A DNA stretch of 64,000 nt from a virus. Under the pieces are notes generated by a model that saw nothing but the letters and a program-made list of their open reading frames with translations, had not been told where the DNA came from and did not search any database. The stretch spans positions 35,049 through 99,048 of IMG/VR virus record IMGVR_UViG_3300021371_000004; one strand, given 5' to 3'. This document shows positions 34,547 through 43,679 of the stretch, piece by piece (position 1 is the stretch's first letter; every line of letters starts with the position of its first letter). A program made the translations under genes and the position numbers.

Positions 34547-36841
34547 TCAACCAACTATTTCAACAAGATCATATCCGCCGAACATCCTTCTGTTGTAGTA
34601 AGAACATACTTTCATCTCAAAGGTTGCTTCGAATGAACTGGTCACCTTCGGCATAACAACAATCAATTGCTGCGAAAGAGTTCCGTCCGGTCTCGTCATA
34701 TCGTAATCCAGACTGAGTTGGTCGAAGAAGAAGGTGTCTCGGATATACAAAGCAAGGTCAAATGTTGCACTGTAGTCAACCTTTCCTGCCTTGTTGTATA
34801 GCGTGTAAACTACTGCACGACCTTCGTTCTTCAATTCGTTTATTGTTGGGCGACCAGAAACTATTGAGCGTTGACTTTTACAATTGCCGTCTGTTGCTTT
34901 ATATGGTTCTCTCCACAAACGACTTTCGACAGGTTCTTCGGGAGTATATGCTTCCCTGATTCCATTAGATGGTTTATAATAACCTTCAGTTACCTGCAAC
35001 CTGTATGAGGAAAATTCTTTAAGAGAAGATACTCCTTCCATCAACCATGCGTGCAGGTACCATTGCCTTGCCAGATCTTGGCGAACATTTATGAGAGGGA
35101 TTGAATCCAAAGAGCATCTTGAACCAGGACAACCAAGGAACTTCGAAATTGTCGTAGACTTTGACAACTTGGTTGAACTTGTTATGGGTGCGCTATGTCT
35201 GTCTGGGTTATAGACTGGATCAGCGAGGATAGTTCTCTTGTCGCTCCCTCTGTTCTTTGGAGTGAACTTCTTCGACAACCTTTCAAGTGGGTTGCCCAGT
35301 AAGGTGTACCCAAAGCGAGGTGTTGGTTCTGCTTGCCCTGTCCTTGTCACCTTATACTGCCCAGTTGGCAGGGGTTGCGAGTAAGAAGCATGAACACGAT
35401 TTTCCGCGACGAGGTTCTTTATACAAAGGGCACCATCGGTCTGCCTCTCTGGAGAAGTGGATAAATCATCTGCCCCGTCCATGGTTCTTAGTTTGGAACG
35501 AATCTCTGGAGTTGAAGGAGTCCAATGAAAGTAATTGGTGTATGTGTCAAACTTGGATATCTTTGACTCGATTGTTCCATCTGGGTCAACAATGACCGTT
35601 CTCACTGCATATGGGGAGACTTTATTATAAACCTCCCACCAGTCTGCGGATGTAGAATATTTTCCGGCGAGATTGTCAGGCAATCTATTTTTGGATTGGT
35701 TCCATGCTGGTCGAGGGTTCCAACCCCAACCACCATCTGCTTCGTCAAACACGTAGTCTGGTTTTGTTGTGAGTAATGTAGGGGTAAACGCCTGGATATC
35801 CACCGAGGTCTCGTTCGCAGCGAATGCTTCTGATGCATATTCTGCATATTTCGAAACATGTGCTTCCTCGGAAAACTTTGCATACTTGCAAGTCCATGAT
35901 TCAAGCGCACGACCTATAAGGTTTCCTTGGAAGGTGGTGTCCTTTCCATTATCGCCGCCCTCGCCACCGCCAGTGAACAACGAACCTATGTGGTGCCAAC
36001 CTTCGCCGCCTATCTTACCAGTTGCTCCTGTGACAACGACATCCTTACCTGAAATGACTGCGTTCTGTCCAGAGGAAGTGCTGAAAGTATCCTGTGCTGT
36101 CAGACGATTATTTCTTCCCGCGTTGACGATGAAGTCTTTAGCGACAATTGTACGAACGTCTTTCTTGGCGACAACCTTCAACTCGGAGGAATAGAACTCG
36201 AAAGCATCACCCCAGACGCGCACGTCTTTGTTTCCACGAACCAAGGTGCTGTGTATGTCACCAACTTCTGTTATGTGGGAACCATTGACAGAGTGGTTGA
36301 AGTTTGAACCAACGCGCAGGTTATAGGTGCCACCGACATCGACGTTATAGTCTCCGTTGACAGTCAGGTTCAGGTCACCGTCATAAGTTAAGTTGCCTTG
36401 CCCTGTGACGACCAGTTCATCATCTGCGCCAACCACGCGAACTTGGTTTGCTCGAGAGGCAACAACAACAGAACCGTCTTGCTTTAACTCAACCCCTGCT
36501 CCGGTGCGATGCTTTATCAGAACCCTTTCGTTTCCTGGGGTGTCATCTATCTCGAAGGAATGTCCGGTTGGGGTAGTGTTTGACTGGTTGAACGGATAAA
36601 TCGAAGAAGTCGGAAAGGGCACATCAAAACTAACGCCTATGGAAGAACCACCAACCCAGAGTTCGTTTATAGTAACACCCCGAGCAGTACTGCTGATGCT
36701 AGATGAGAACCAGTTTTCTCTATAAGGGTATTCTCCGGTCGGGTCTGCCATGCCGTCACGAGAAATACCCAATGTAGATTCTTTCGCAATGCCGTCTTCC
36801 TTGGCAAGGCGATTTTCAATTTTATTATCAATTGTGGTCAA
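34547..36841 (-). CDS. Baseplate needle protein with gp5C-like beta-helix
   Basis: 764 residues. Residues about 95-290 form a run of short regular strands (for example TVNGDYNVDVGGTYNLRVGS, 160-179) like the intertwined beta-helix of the T4 gp5 C-terminal domain and of VgrG spikes. The segment before it (ERVLIKHRTGAGVELKQDGS) matches the transition into that helix. The C-terminal 450 residues are of unknown fold with several Cys. The lysozyme domain of T4 gp5 is absent here; OB fold and wall hydrolases are encoded by neighbouring genes. The start is TTG overlapping the upstream stop as TTGA; an in-frame ATG at codon 31 is an alternative. Confidence 0.82.
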   Translation of the reverse strand: MTTIDNKIENRLAKEDGIAKESTLGISRDGMADPTGEYPYRENWFSSSISSTARGVTINELWVGGSSIGVSFDVPFPTSSIYPFNQSNTTPTGHSFEIDDTPGNERVLIKHRTGAGVELKQDGSVVVASRANQVRVVGADDELVVTGQGNLTYDGDLNLTVNGDYNVDVGGTYNLRVGSNFNHSVNGSHITEVGDIHSTLVRGNKDVRVWGDAFEFYSSELKVVAKKDVRTIVAKDFIVNAGRNNRLTAQDTFSTSSGQNAVISGKDVVVTGATGKIGGEGWHHIGSLFTGGGEGGDNGKDTTFQGNLIGRALESWTCKYAKFSEEAHVSKYAEYASEAFAANETSVDIQAFTPTLLTTKPDYVFDEADGGWGWNPRPAWNQSKNRLPDNLAGKYSTSADWWEVYNKVSPYAVRTVIVDPDGTIESKISKFDTYTNYFHWTPSTPEIRSKLRTMDGADDLSTSPERQTDGALCIKNLVAENRVHASYSQPLPTGQYKVTRTGQAEPTPRFGYTLLGNPLERLSKKFTPKNRGSDKRTILADPVYNPDRHSAPITSSTKLSKSTTISKFLGCPGSRCSLDSIPLINVRQDLARQWYLHAWLMEGVSSLKEFSSYRLQVTEGYYKPSNGIREAYTPEEPVESRLWREPYKATDGNCKSQRSIVSGRPTINELKNEGRAVVYTLYNKAGKVDYSATFDLALYIRDTFFFDQLSLDYDMTRPDGTLSQQLIVVMPKVTSSFEATFEMKVCSYYNRRMFGGYDLVEIVG

Positions 36842-38370
36842 AAGGTTTTCTCCAAAACATCAGTTTCTTTATTTAGAGCAGAAGGAGTTGACAAGATTAC
36901 ACCTTTTCTGGATACCTGGGGTTCCTCCAGTCTTTTTATTACTTCTGTTGGGGAAAACGCCGTTTGTTTATACGGGTTCGTGTAGAGACTACTTTTGTTG
37001 AAGTTGTTGAACACATAGTCTCTGACGTCGAACCCAGGATCCTCTTGATTGGGGTCGATGTCCATGTGTCCAAGTGCTTGTCCGCCAGGAAATTGTTGAA
37101 AGAAAGTTCTCATTATTTGATAGAAAGAATTATATTGAGAAAGAGTTATAGAACGAGAAGAAGCAACTTCATATAGGTTCTCAGAACCACTTGACGTATT
37201 CAATCCGCCAACAAAGCAAACCCCGATGGAATACCTATTGTGTCCGAGGGTGTTGCAGTGATTTCCTTGCGCATTTAAGGGCAGTCCTCTCTCTACGGAA
37301 CCATCACGTCGAATTATAAAGTGGTAAGCATTATCTCCCGCTCCCGTGAGTTCGGTTAGTTGCGCAGCACTCAGGTTTGCGTTAGTATAGGTTTCTGACC
37401 AATGAACAATTATCTCAGAGACTTCTCTGGTGATACTCGACATTTCTGCCTCAAGTTCCTCTACAGAAGATATGAAACTTCCTTCGGGATTTATGGTGTC
37501 TGCGTCTATGAGAAATGCGTTGGGAGAAGGAAGTTCTTCTGTCTGCTCTATAGTTCCCGCTATGGTCCCACGAATCTGCCCAGAAGTTTTGGTCAAGGAA
37601 TTCATAGAAACTTCGGTTTCGCTCGCGCCTTTAATGTAAGCAGCTGCGTATGTGTCTCTTTGTTGTTCGGACAAGGAGTCCAGTTCAACATTACCAAACT
37701 CATCTGCAGTGGAGTCAACGAGACTCCTAACCAGAGGGTTTTCGGAAACAGAAGAAATTTGAGGAAGATCTTCTGCGATATTAAATGTCCCGCTTCCTTG
37801 AAGGAATGTGGCAACTAAATCCGGAGATACGTTTGACAGTTCGGATTGAGAAAGAACAGAACCCAAAGAAGCATCTACAACCGCCTTAACGTTTCCTGTT
37901 AGTTGACTAACCATCCCAGCAAGGTTGTCTCCGATACCGAACTTACCGAGAACAGCATCAAACCCTCCGGTCATTTCTAACAGTTTTCTCTCATACTGAT
38001 TTATAAACATATTCAGTTGGTCGTCTATAACAGAACCGACATCGAAAGTGCCCGAAGAAATGTTACCAAACACGCTGTTGGATTTTAAAACAGATGTCAA
38101 AGAATCTAACGACAAAGAAGGGGTGAAGGGAAGCATTATTCCTGCAACTATATCATACACCTCGGTAGGGATATTCCCTGGAATGTCTGTATCGATGTCA
38201 GAAAGATATTCGCTTATGGTGTTTACTATCTCGTTTCGAATAGGTTCGGGCATAGTGCCGCCCGACAAAATAGAGAGGTCTTCCACGGCACCGGTAGCAC
38301 TTTGAATCCCTGTTGCAACGATGTTGTTAAATTCTGATTGAAAAGGAATTGCCATATTAAGAATTACCAT
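36838..38370 (-). CDS. Tail protein with C-terminal N-acetylmuramoyl-L-alanine amidase domain
   Basis: 510 residues. Residues about 315-455 are an Amidase_2 (PGRP/T7-lysozyme) domain: zinc ligands His323 in EIIVHWSET, His435 in LGHMDIDP, and Asp444 in the DPGFD motif, with His371 in the GNHCN loop, YHFIIRRDG and SIGVCFVGG strands typical of the family. The Cys of T7 lysozyme is Asp here, as in AmpD-type enzymes, and the nearby Lys is Gln442. It should cut peptide stems from peptidoglycan. The N-terminal 300 residues are helical and probably attach to the hub. It lies between needle and hub genes, suggesting a tail-borne wall lysin. ATG at codon 6 (38355) is a possible start. Confidence 0.88.
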   Translation of the reverse strand: MVILNMAIPFQSEFNNIVATGIQSATGAVEDLSILSGGTMPEPIRNEIVNTISEYLSDIDTDIPGNIPTEVYDIVAGIMLPFTPSLSLDSLTSVLKSNSVFGNISSGTFDVGSVIDDQLNMFINQYERKLLEMTGGFDAVLGKFGIGDNLAGMVSQLTGNVKAVVDASLGSVLSQSELSNVSPDLVATFLQGSGTFNIAEDLPQISSVSENPLVRSLVDSTADEFGNVELDSLSEQQRDTYAAAYIKGASETEVSMNSLTKTSGQIRGTIAGTIEQTEELPSPNAFLIDADTINPEGSFISSVEELEAEMSSITREVSEIIVHWSETYTNANLSAAQLTELTGAGDNAYHFIIRRDGSVERGLPLNAQGNHCNTLGHNRYSIGVCFVGGLNTSSGSENLYEVASSRSITLSQYNSFYQIMRTFFQQFPGGQALGHMDIDPNQEDPGFDVRDYVFNNFNKSSLYTNPYKQTAFSPTEVIKRLEEPQVSRKGVILSTPSALNKETDVLEKTF

Positions 38371-39175
38371 TTGTCGGGGATATGTAGTCGAGTATCTTTT
38401 TTCTATCGTCCTCTGATACTGTCATGCCTTTCTTTGGACCGAAGGATGACATAGAAACCGAGGGGGTGGAACCATCATACATACCAGTCTGTCCGTCGAT
38501 ATTATCTCGCAGTAACCTGTTAATACTCTCTGGAGCAGCAGAATTTATTATGATCATAGGATAATTGTTTCTCTCGTTATCAAGGTGGTACAGAGAAGAA
38601 TCGTTAAATTCACTAGGCGTTGTTGCAGAAGCAGAAGGCGTAGAAGTAGAAGGTTGAACATTGATGCCAGAAACGCTCTCAACTATCTGGGTGTATGAAT
38701 AAGTTGCCGTCGACGTTTGCTCGAATTCCCATTCAATGCCAAAAAGTGGTCCGGCATCGGAGAATAAAAGCGCACCGTCTCTTGCGCCAACCACGCTCTC
38801 GAATTTTTCACCGCCATTGGCGTCATGCGAGGAAAAACCGCTGTTCTTGATGAGGTTACCTTGTCCAGGAACCTCCATCTCTCCGTGAATATAAACAATG
38901 CCAGTGCCATAGGTGACATTGTCTATGTCAGTGACTTCTTCTGTGACAGAAACCCAACCGTCTTGTCTACCCTGTTGCTCTGGGTCACCAGAAGTGGAGT
39001 AGAAGTTTCCGAATCTCTCGAAGTCCCTGTTCGAATACCTGCCAATCTTCGACATATTGGCGATAAACCAAGCACGTATTGTCGCCGCATGGGTGTTGAC
39101 CAGACCACTGAGGTCGACTTGGTCGTATATGCTTCTAACGTATGAATTTACTTCTGATAATCTTATCTTTGCCAT
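38357..39175 (-). CDS. Tail or hub-associated protein of unknown function
   Basis: 272 residues; not recognised. The first 50 residues contain a helix pair with VNSYVRSIYDQVDLSGL and IRAWFIANMSKIGRYSNRDF, the middle is beta-rich (around VTYGTGIVYIHGEMEVPGQGN), and a Ser/Thr-rich linker lies near 175-195. Placed between the gp5 OB-fold gene and the amidase gene, with overlaps or abutments on both sides (14 nt at its end, one base at its start), it is probably part of the baseplate hub or central spike. Confidence 0.75.
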   Translation of the reverse strand: MAKIRLSEVNSYVRSIYDQVDLSGLVNTHAATIRAWFIANMSKIGRYSNRDFERFGNFYSTSGDPEQQGRQDGWVSVTEEVTDIDNVTYGTGIVYIHGEMEVPGQGNLIKNSGFSSHDANGGEKFESVVGARDGALLFSDAGPLFGIEWEFEQTSTATYSYTQIVESVSGINVQPSTSTPSASATTPSEFNDSSLYHLDNERNNYPMIIINSAAPESINRLLRDNIDGQTGMYDGSTPSVSMSSFGPKKGMTVSEDDRKKILDYISPTNGNS

Positions 39176-40089
39176 TACCTACCACCAAGGGACTTGAATA
39201 TACTTTCCGCTTTAGATTCTGCGGTTGCTTGATCGCAAACAGTGTTTGGGTGGACAAAATTCTTAACGAGGATGGCCACTTGGCCATTGCCATTTTGTTC
39301 TATGCCGTCGACCACCTGGCCATATTCTGTACCCTTTATAGAACGACACCTCGTCATCTTAGAGTAGGCGACAGAATTACTGGTCTTTATCTCTTGCAGT
39401 ATATACATTAGTTGCCCAGAAAAATCTTCCACTGTGCGCGAAGGCGATAACCTCTGAATATATGCAGTGAATCTGGCGAATCTCGGAGAATTATTCGGCC
39501 AACCAGCAAGACCGAAACCATTTTCGGTTTGATTCGAGCGCAACCCGCTTATGGTTTCCAATACCCCAGTCACAGAAGAAGCTTCTTTCGCAGACAACCC
39601 ATTATCTATAAAGAAAGCAGCGACATCATATGCCCCAAGTGGTTCAGAGTTTTCTGGTTCTTGTCCCTGATTAAAAACAGGATCTTGCATCTGAGAATTT
39701 GATTGTTGAAACTCGTAAGAAAATGGGTTTGCTGCTATGTCTGTTCTCCCAGAAGCTTGCACGGAGGATGGGTATTCCACTCTCGGCAGGGAACCAAGTA
39801 CCATCGGAAGTTGAGAATGTTTTCCATCAAGGAACATCCCGAACACAAGGGTTCCAGGAAGTATTTGGCAATGTGTACCGAAACCAGAACCACCAAAGGT
39901 GTCGCTTGGCGTCATAACCTGCGCCCAAGGGAGGTCGACTTGGGGGATGTCGTTGACGTCTCTCGAGTGTATGCCGTGAACGCGAACTTGTATTCTGCCT
40001 TCCAATCCATACGGCGGGGAATTATCTATTACTGTAGCAACGAACCAACGAAAATCGTCCCCATAATACTCATGATTGAAAACGCTCAT
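39175..40089 (-). CDS. 5: gp5-like hub protein: OB fold plus lysozyme-like domain
   Basis: 304 residues. Residues 11-103 match the N-terminal OB fold of T4 gp5, the domain that sits on gp27: DDFRWFVATVIDNSPP, GRIQVRVHGIHS, DLPWAQVM, GTLVFGMFLDG and MVLGSLPR are all in order. Residues about 151-290 resemble the phage tail lysozyme family, with FIDNGLSAKEASSVTGVLETISGL and GFGLAGWPNNSPRFARF; Glu178 is the candidate catalytic acid. The beta-helix part of T4 gp5 is missing and lies in a separate gene (34547-36841). Overlaps with the hub gene by 4 nt. Confidence 0.85.
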   Translation of the reverse strand: MSVFNHEYYGDDFRWFVATVIDNSPPYGLEGRIQVRVHGIHSRDVNDIPQVDLPWAQVMTPSDTFGGSGFGTHCQILPGTLVFGMFLDGKHSQLPMVLGSLPRVEYPSSVQASGRTDIAANPFSYEFQQSNSQMQDPVFNQGQEPENSEPLGAYDVAAFFIDNGLSAKEASSVTGVLETISGLRSNQTENGFGLAGWPNNSPRFARFTAYIQRLSPSRTVEDFSGQLMYILQEIKTSNSVAYSKMTRCRSIKGTEYGQVVDGIEQNGNGQVAILVKNFVHPNTVCDQATAESKAESIFKSLGGR

Positions 40090-41480
40090 ATAGTGGCACC
40101 CTTTGATGCTATCTTCGAAATACTCACAACAATCTCGTGTTTGGTGTCGATGAACACATTCCTACACTTATGTATCAAATACTTACCAGACAACTCTGAG
40201 TTGTAAGCACCTCCCGCATCTTCGTCTACATTAGAATTCAAGAAATCGATCATAACAGTATCTCCCACAGAGACACCCGAATTACCTTCCGCCATTGCTT
40301 GGAAAAATGTTATGCCAGGAATAACGATGTCAATCATATTTTTATTGAACATGCTTTTCACGGAATTAGAACGAACCTTATTCAATGCCTCAGAAGCGTC
40401 TTGCGCATCGTGGTAACTGTTTATTGAACCATATGTACCATAAGAAGTGAGGATACTGAAGTGCCTTGAGTTCCATTCGTGGGGAGACTTAGTTTCGCCC
40501 GCAAAGGTTAATTCTTGTTTATCATCGTACACATTTTGATTAGCATAATCTGGTATGACTTTGAGTCTTTCTAAATTTTCTATGTTATCTTTTATAGAAT
40601 AGTGTTTTGTAAACTCTTGACTCGTGTATGTGTCAACACTACCAAGTTCAGAACCAATCGCGCCTTCATGCATCATCTTCAACGTGTCTTGTATATTTTC
40701 TGCCACAATTGTTTTCACAGAAACGCCTTGGTATGATAGGTCTTTGCTCGCTACGCTCTGCGCTGATGCTGCAGAGTATGTGAGGGGCAGAAGTTCATTA
40801 AACGTTGGCGCGGTCATCATATATTCCAAACTACCGAAGCGGAGTTTGTCCCGACCTTCTGCCTGATCGAATATTGTTTGCCAAACATAAAATGGGGCAC
40901 CAATTCTCGTTGTTGCTCGATCAAGCAACCACTCAACAGACTCAAGGGGACTTATATATGGTATGAGAACCTTCACTGGTTCTTGTACGGAAGGAAACCC
41001 TCCGGTGTAAGAAATATCCACGTCAACGTCAAGGTGGTTTTTTAATATCGCTTCCGATATTAACTCAAGTTTTCCGGTGTATGACCTAGAGACCTTGGTA
41101 TTAGCATCCCTGTATGCATGAGGGGATATCAGGTTTATGTGATACACCTCAGAGCGATCCCCAACTTTGTTGGTTTGTACGATAGAAACGATACTCAACT
41201 CAAGGGTGAAACTTAGATTGCCGACAGAACTCTCTACGCTCGATATAGTGAACCTAATTTTTTCAGAACCGAGGATTTTTATTTCTTCGAACAACCCAAT
41301 ATCGTCCATGCAAACCAGTTGCGCAGTAACATAAGGTTTTTCTATGTCCTCAAAAAAAGACAACTCTTTGATGTAGTTGGTTATGTTATATTCTTCCTCT
41401 TCCGCAAATCTGTCGGCGAAGATAGAGGCTTCGTCGATCTTATACTCTTGCCCGAGGTTTTGTGTTTGTCTGCCCGTCAT
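40086..41480 (-). CDS. Baseplate hub protein, gp27-like candidate
   Basis: 464 residues (T4 gp27 391). Structural features fit hub proteins of the gp27/VgrG type: N-terminal beta barrel with EYNITNYIKELSFFEDIEKPYVTAQLVC (splitting into strands at 29-57), EKIRFTISSV, SFTLELSIVSI, and the middle region (170-215) with LIPYISPLESVEWLLDRAT, a helical element seen in the corresponding marine T4-like hub proteins. It directly precedes the OB-fold gene, and in T4 gp27 forms a trimeric ring that binds the gp5 OB fold. Sequence identity with T4 gp27 could not be judged, so the call rests on fold pattern and gene order. Confidence 0.8.
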   Translation of the reverse strand: MTGRQTQNLGQEYKIDEASIFADRFAEEEEYNITNYIKELSFFEDIEKPYVTAQLVCMDDIGLFEEIKILGSEKIRFTISSVESSVGNLSFTLELSIVSIVQTNKVGDRSEVYHINLISPHAYRDANTKVSRSYTGKLELISEAILKNHLDVDVDISYTGGFPSVQEPVKVLIPYISPLESVEWLLDRATTRIGAPFYVWQTIFDQAEGRDKLRFGSLEYMMTAPTFNELLPLTYSAASAQSVASKDLSYQGVSVKTIVAENIQDTLKMMHEGAIGSELGSVDTYTSQEFTKHYSIKDNIENLERLKVIPDYANQNVYDDKQELTFAGETKSPHEWNSRHFSILTSYGTYGSINSYHDAQDASEALNKVRSNSVKSMFNKNMIDIVIPGITFFQAMAEGNSGVSVGDTVMIDFLNSNVDEDAGGAYNSELSGKYLIHKCRNVFIDTKHEIVVSISKIASKGATI

Positions 41481-42343
41481 TACAGTCTCTGCTTCAACAA
41501 TGCATTATAATCAGAAACCAGTTTTATGACATTTTCTGGGCGAATAATAGATATTGTTCGCATTTCGTCATTCAATTCGACCATTCTCTGGTAGTATGAT
41601 ACCGATTGAACGGTGTTGACGCTAGTCCAATCAACGGGGTATGGGGTGGTTGATTGGTAGGTGGGGTATACCCAGTCGCCGGAAGAATTCTCGTAGTGGT
41701 GTATTGCATCCCAACCATTATACACGCTCTGAATAAATGTTTGGTCGATAACCGCAGGGGTGTATGATGGGTCTGCAATCAAGGAAGATACTTCGGAAGC
41801 AGAAATGCTATTGACTACATCCCCCGTGGAATAACTGCCAGTTGTACCGACCGTTGTTATCGTTTCGCTGTCTAGGTGTAGGGCGAAGAGATTTTGGTCG
41901 ACCTTCAGTATTTTCGCAACAATGCCGCCTGCAGGTATGTGTATCCAAGAACCAACTTCGAAGTTGGGACTCGTGGAAATTGGTCTTGTTCCGAATCCTA
42001 CATCCAAAGAAACTCCGTTGGTGGTAATGACTTTGTTTGGATAATACTTCTGCGCCTTGGCATACAGTTCTGAATTATCCAGAGGCCAACCATTTATTCT
42101 CAGGTGTTCGTTGTTCAGAAACAGGGTCCAATAGTGGTCAGTCGTGCCATAAACCTCGTATGAGAGTTGGTCAGGTCTTTGGTTGTTTTGTATATAATAC
42201 GATTGATAGAAAACCTGTTCCTCCCTGATTTGGTCAAAGATGTCGATGTAAACAGACAGGTTTTGAAAATTTACCGGCAATTCTTGGTCGCCGAACCTGT
42301 AGGGAACTGACGGGAAGTTTTGGAAAAATTTAGTGCCTGACAT
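41480..42343 (-). CDS. 53: Baseplate wedge protein gp53-like
   Basis: 287 residues (T4 196). gp53 joins wedge units around the hub. The N-terminal SVYIDIFDQIREEQVFYQSYYIQNNQRPDQLSYEVYGTTDHYW region (about 30-72, interrupted here) is the LysM-like family core, and the final VIKLVSDYNALL helix is also conserved. It overlaps its neighbours by one base on each side, as expected of a tightly coupled baseplate operon, and sits between the gp48-like cap gene and the hub gene. Confidence 0.92.
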   Translation of the reverse strand: MSGTKFFQNFPSVPYRFGDQELPVNFQNLSVYIDIFDQIREEQVFYQSYYIQNNQRPDQLSYEVYGTTDHYWTLFLNNEHLRINGWPLDNSELYAKAQKYYPNKVITTNGVSLDVGFGTRPISTSPNFEVGSWIHIPAGGIVAKILKVDQNLFALHLDSETITTVGTTGSYSTGDVVNSISASEVSSLIADPSYTPAVIDQTFIQSVYNGWDAIHHYENSSGDWVYPTYQSTTPYPVDWTSVNTVQSVSYYQRMVELNDEMRTISIIRPENVIKLVSDYNALLKQRL

Positions 42344-43128
42344 TAGTATCCCTTCCCTATGCTTTCTCTATTCAAGGTCTTAGATTCTATAAAGGTCATC
42401 GCAATATCTATCTCAGAGTGGTACGGTTTACCGTCCTTTCCCCTAAAAAATGATTGCGCTGTAGTATTGTAGTTTGTGGTGAAAGAGTCTAGGTATGCTG
42501 GTTCTATCTTCTGTGCTGTAGACAATTCGCCATCATAAATTTGTTCTATCTTGAACCTGTTCGGGAACTTATAACCCAATTTCAGGGAAAGATCTCCAAC
42601 ATCGAAGGGTATCTCCTCGGGATATAACTCGGTACGAAATAACTTTATGATAGAAGCGATTAAATTTGCTTCATCTTCATTGACTGGTATCAGTTTAAAT
42701 TGGAACGCAAACGACCTCAGTCCAACCTGCTTGAACAGTGCCCTTGTGTTTGGATTCGGGGATGTTCTGGATCTTGCTCGCGCCGTGGTACCTGCTGTTT
42801 CGTTGAGTTTTGCTGTTACGCTGCTTATTACGGAATTCTGAACCTCTTTATTTTTAAGGGAGTCCGAAGGAAGGGCAAGGCTTTCGTCTTTATAATCTAC
42901 AAATCCTGCGCCAGCCGCGCCCAGTTCGGCGTTTTCATATTCAACTTTATCTGCATACTGAACGCCTTGGGGCAGGAACAGGTTTACCTGGCCACCTAAT
43001 GGAGTGTCGAACTCGTTGACCAATGTGAATCTCAACTGCCCCTTATATGACAAGGTGTCTTGCGGGAAGGTTAGGGTAGTCCCTCGCCTCTTCGCGGATA
43101 CTGTTATTTCTCCTAATTCTTCTGGCAT
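42343..43128 (-). CDS. 48: Tail tube cap protein of the gp48/gp54 family
   Basis: 261 residues. The C-terminal half matches the gp48/gp54 baseplate-tube junction family: SFAFQFKLIPVNEDEANLIASIIKLFR (about 145-171), a PNRFKIEQI segment, then a closing SEIDIAMTFIESKTLNRESI (233-252), all corresponding in order to the C-terminal blocks of T4 gp48. These proteins cap the hub and start tube polymerisation. The N-terminus is shorter than in T4 and differs. A late promoter element lies 33 nt upstream. Whether it is the gp48 or gp54 orthologue is undecided; gp48 is preferred from the closing motif. Confidence 0.8.
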   Translation of the reverse strand: MPEELGEITVSAKRRGTTLTFPQDTLSYKGQLRFTLVNEFDTPLGGQVNLFLPQGVQYADKVEYENAELGAAGAGFVDYKDESLALPSDSLKNKEVQNSVISSVTAKLNETAGTTARARSRTSPNPNTRALFKQVGLRSFAFQFKLIPVNEDEANLIASIIKLFRTELYPEEIPFDVGDLSLKLGYKFPNRFKIEQIYDGELSTAQKIEPAYLDSFTTNYNTTAQSFFRGKDGKPYHSEIDIAMTFIESKTLNRESIGKGY

Positions 43129-43160
43129 GCCTTTGACCTAAATATGTTTATCTTTGACTC

Positions 43161-43168
43161 TATTTATA
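43161..43168 (-). promoter_or_regulatory. Late promoter element TATAAATA ahead of gp48-like gene
   Basis: Exact minus-strand late element, 33 nt before the ATG at 43128 and only 5 bp from the start codon of the divergent gp4 gene. Confidence 0.78.
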
Positions 43169-43172
43169 CTCC

Positions 43173-43679
43173 ATGAACAAGACTTATAAAGGCAAATACA
43201 AAGTCAAGAACCCCAGCAAGTACAAGGGTGACACATCAAACGTGGTCTACAGAAGCAGTTGGGAAAGAGATGTTATGTCCTACCTTGACGACCACGCTAG
43301 TGTCTCCGAGTGGAATAGCGAAGACTTCATAATAAAATACTTCTATGATGTAGATAAAAAATATCACAACTACCACATGGACTTCTGGATAAAGTTCACT
43401 AATGGAACTGTTCTCCTGGTCGAAGTTAAACCCGAGAAACAAACAAGACCACCAAAGTCAAAGAACCCTCGTTCGAAGCGAGGTCTGAATGAAGCATTTG
43501 CTTATATCAAGAACCGCAACAAGTGGGAAGCAGCAGAGAAGGTAGCGAAAGATAACGGTTATGGTTTCGTTATCTGGACCGAGATTGAGTTGACCGAGAT
43601 GGGAATACTCAAGAAGTCTCCAGGGAAAATCAAGAAACTAAAACCGCATCCACCATTCAAAAAGAAAAAGAAAACCTAA
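43173..43679 (+). CDS. 4: Head completion nuclease-like protein gp4
   Basis: 168 residues (T4 gp4 150). It is the only plus-strand gene of the window. The core matches gp4 (head completion, also called gene 50/65): YKGKYKVKNPSKYKGDTSNVVYRSSWERDVMSYLD (split over 5-39) and a nuclease-like motif with HMDFWIKF...VLLVEVKPE (68-88), where Asp69, Glu85 and Lys87 form the PD-(D/E)xK-type set. The strongly basic C-terminus may bind DNA. It diverges from the gp48-like gene and its stop overlaps convergently with the tape measure stop by 3 bp. Confidence 0.93.
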   Translation: MNKTYKGKYKVKNPSKYKGDTSNVVYRSSWERDVMSYLDDHASVSEWNSEDFIIKYFYDVDKKYHNYHMDFWIKFTNGTVLLVEVKPEKQTRPPKSKNPRSKRGLNEAFAYIKNRNKWEAAEKVAKDNGYGFVIWTEIELTEMGILKKSPGKIKKLKPHPPFKKKKKT

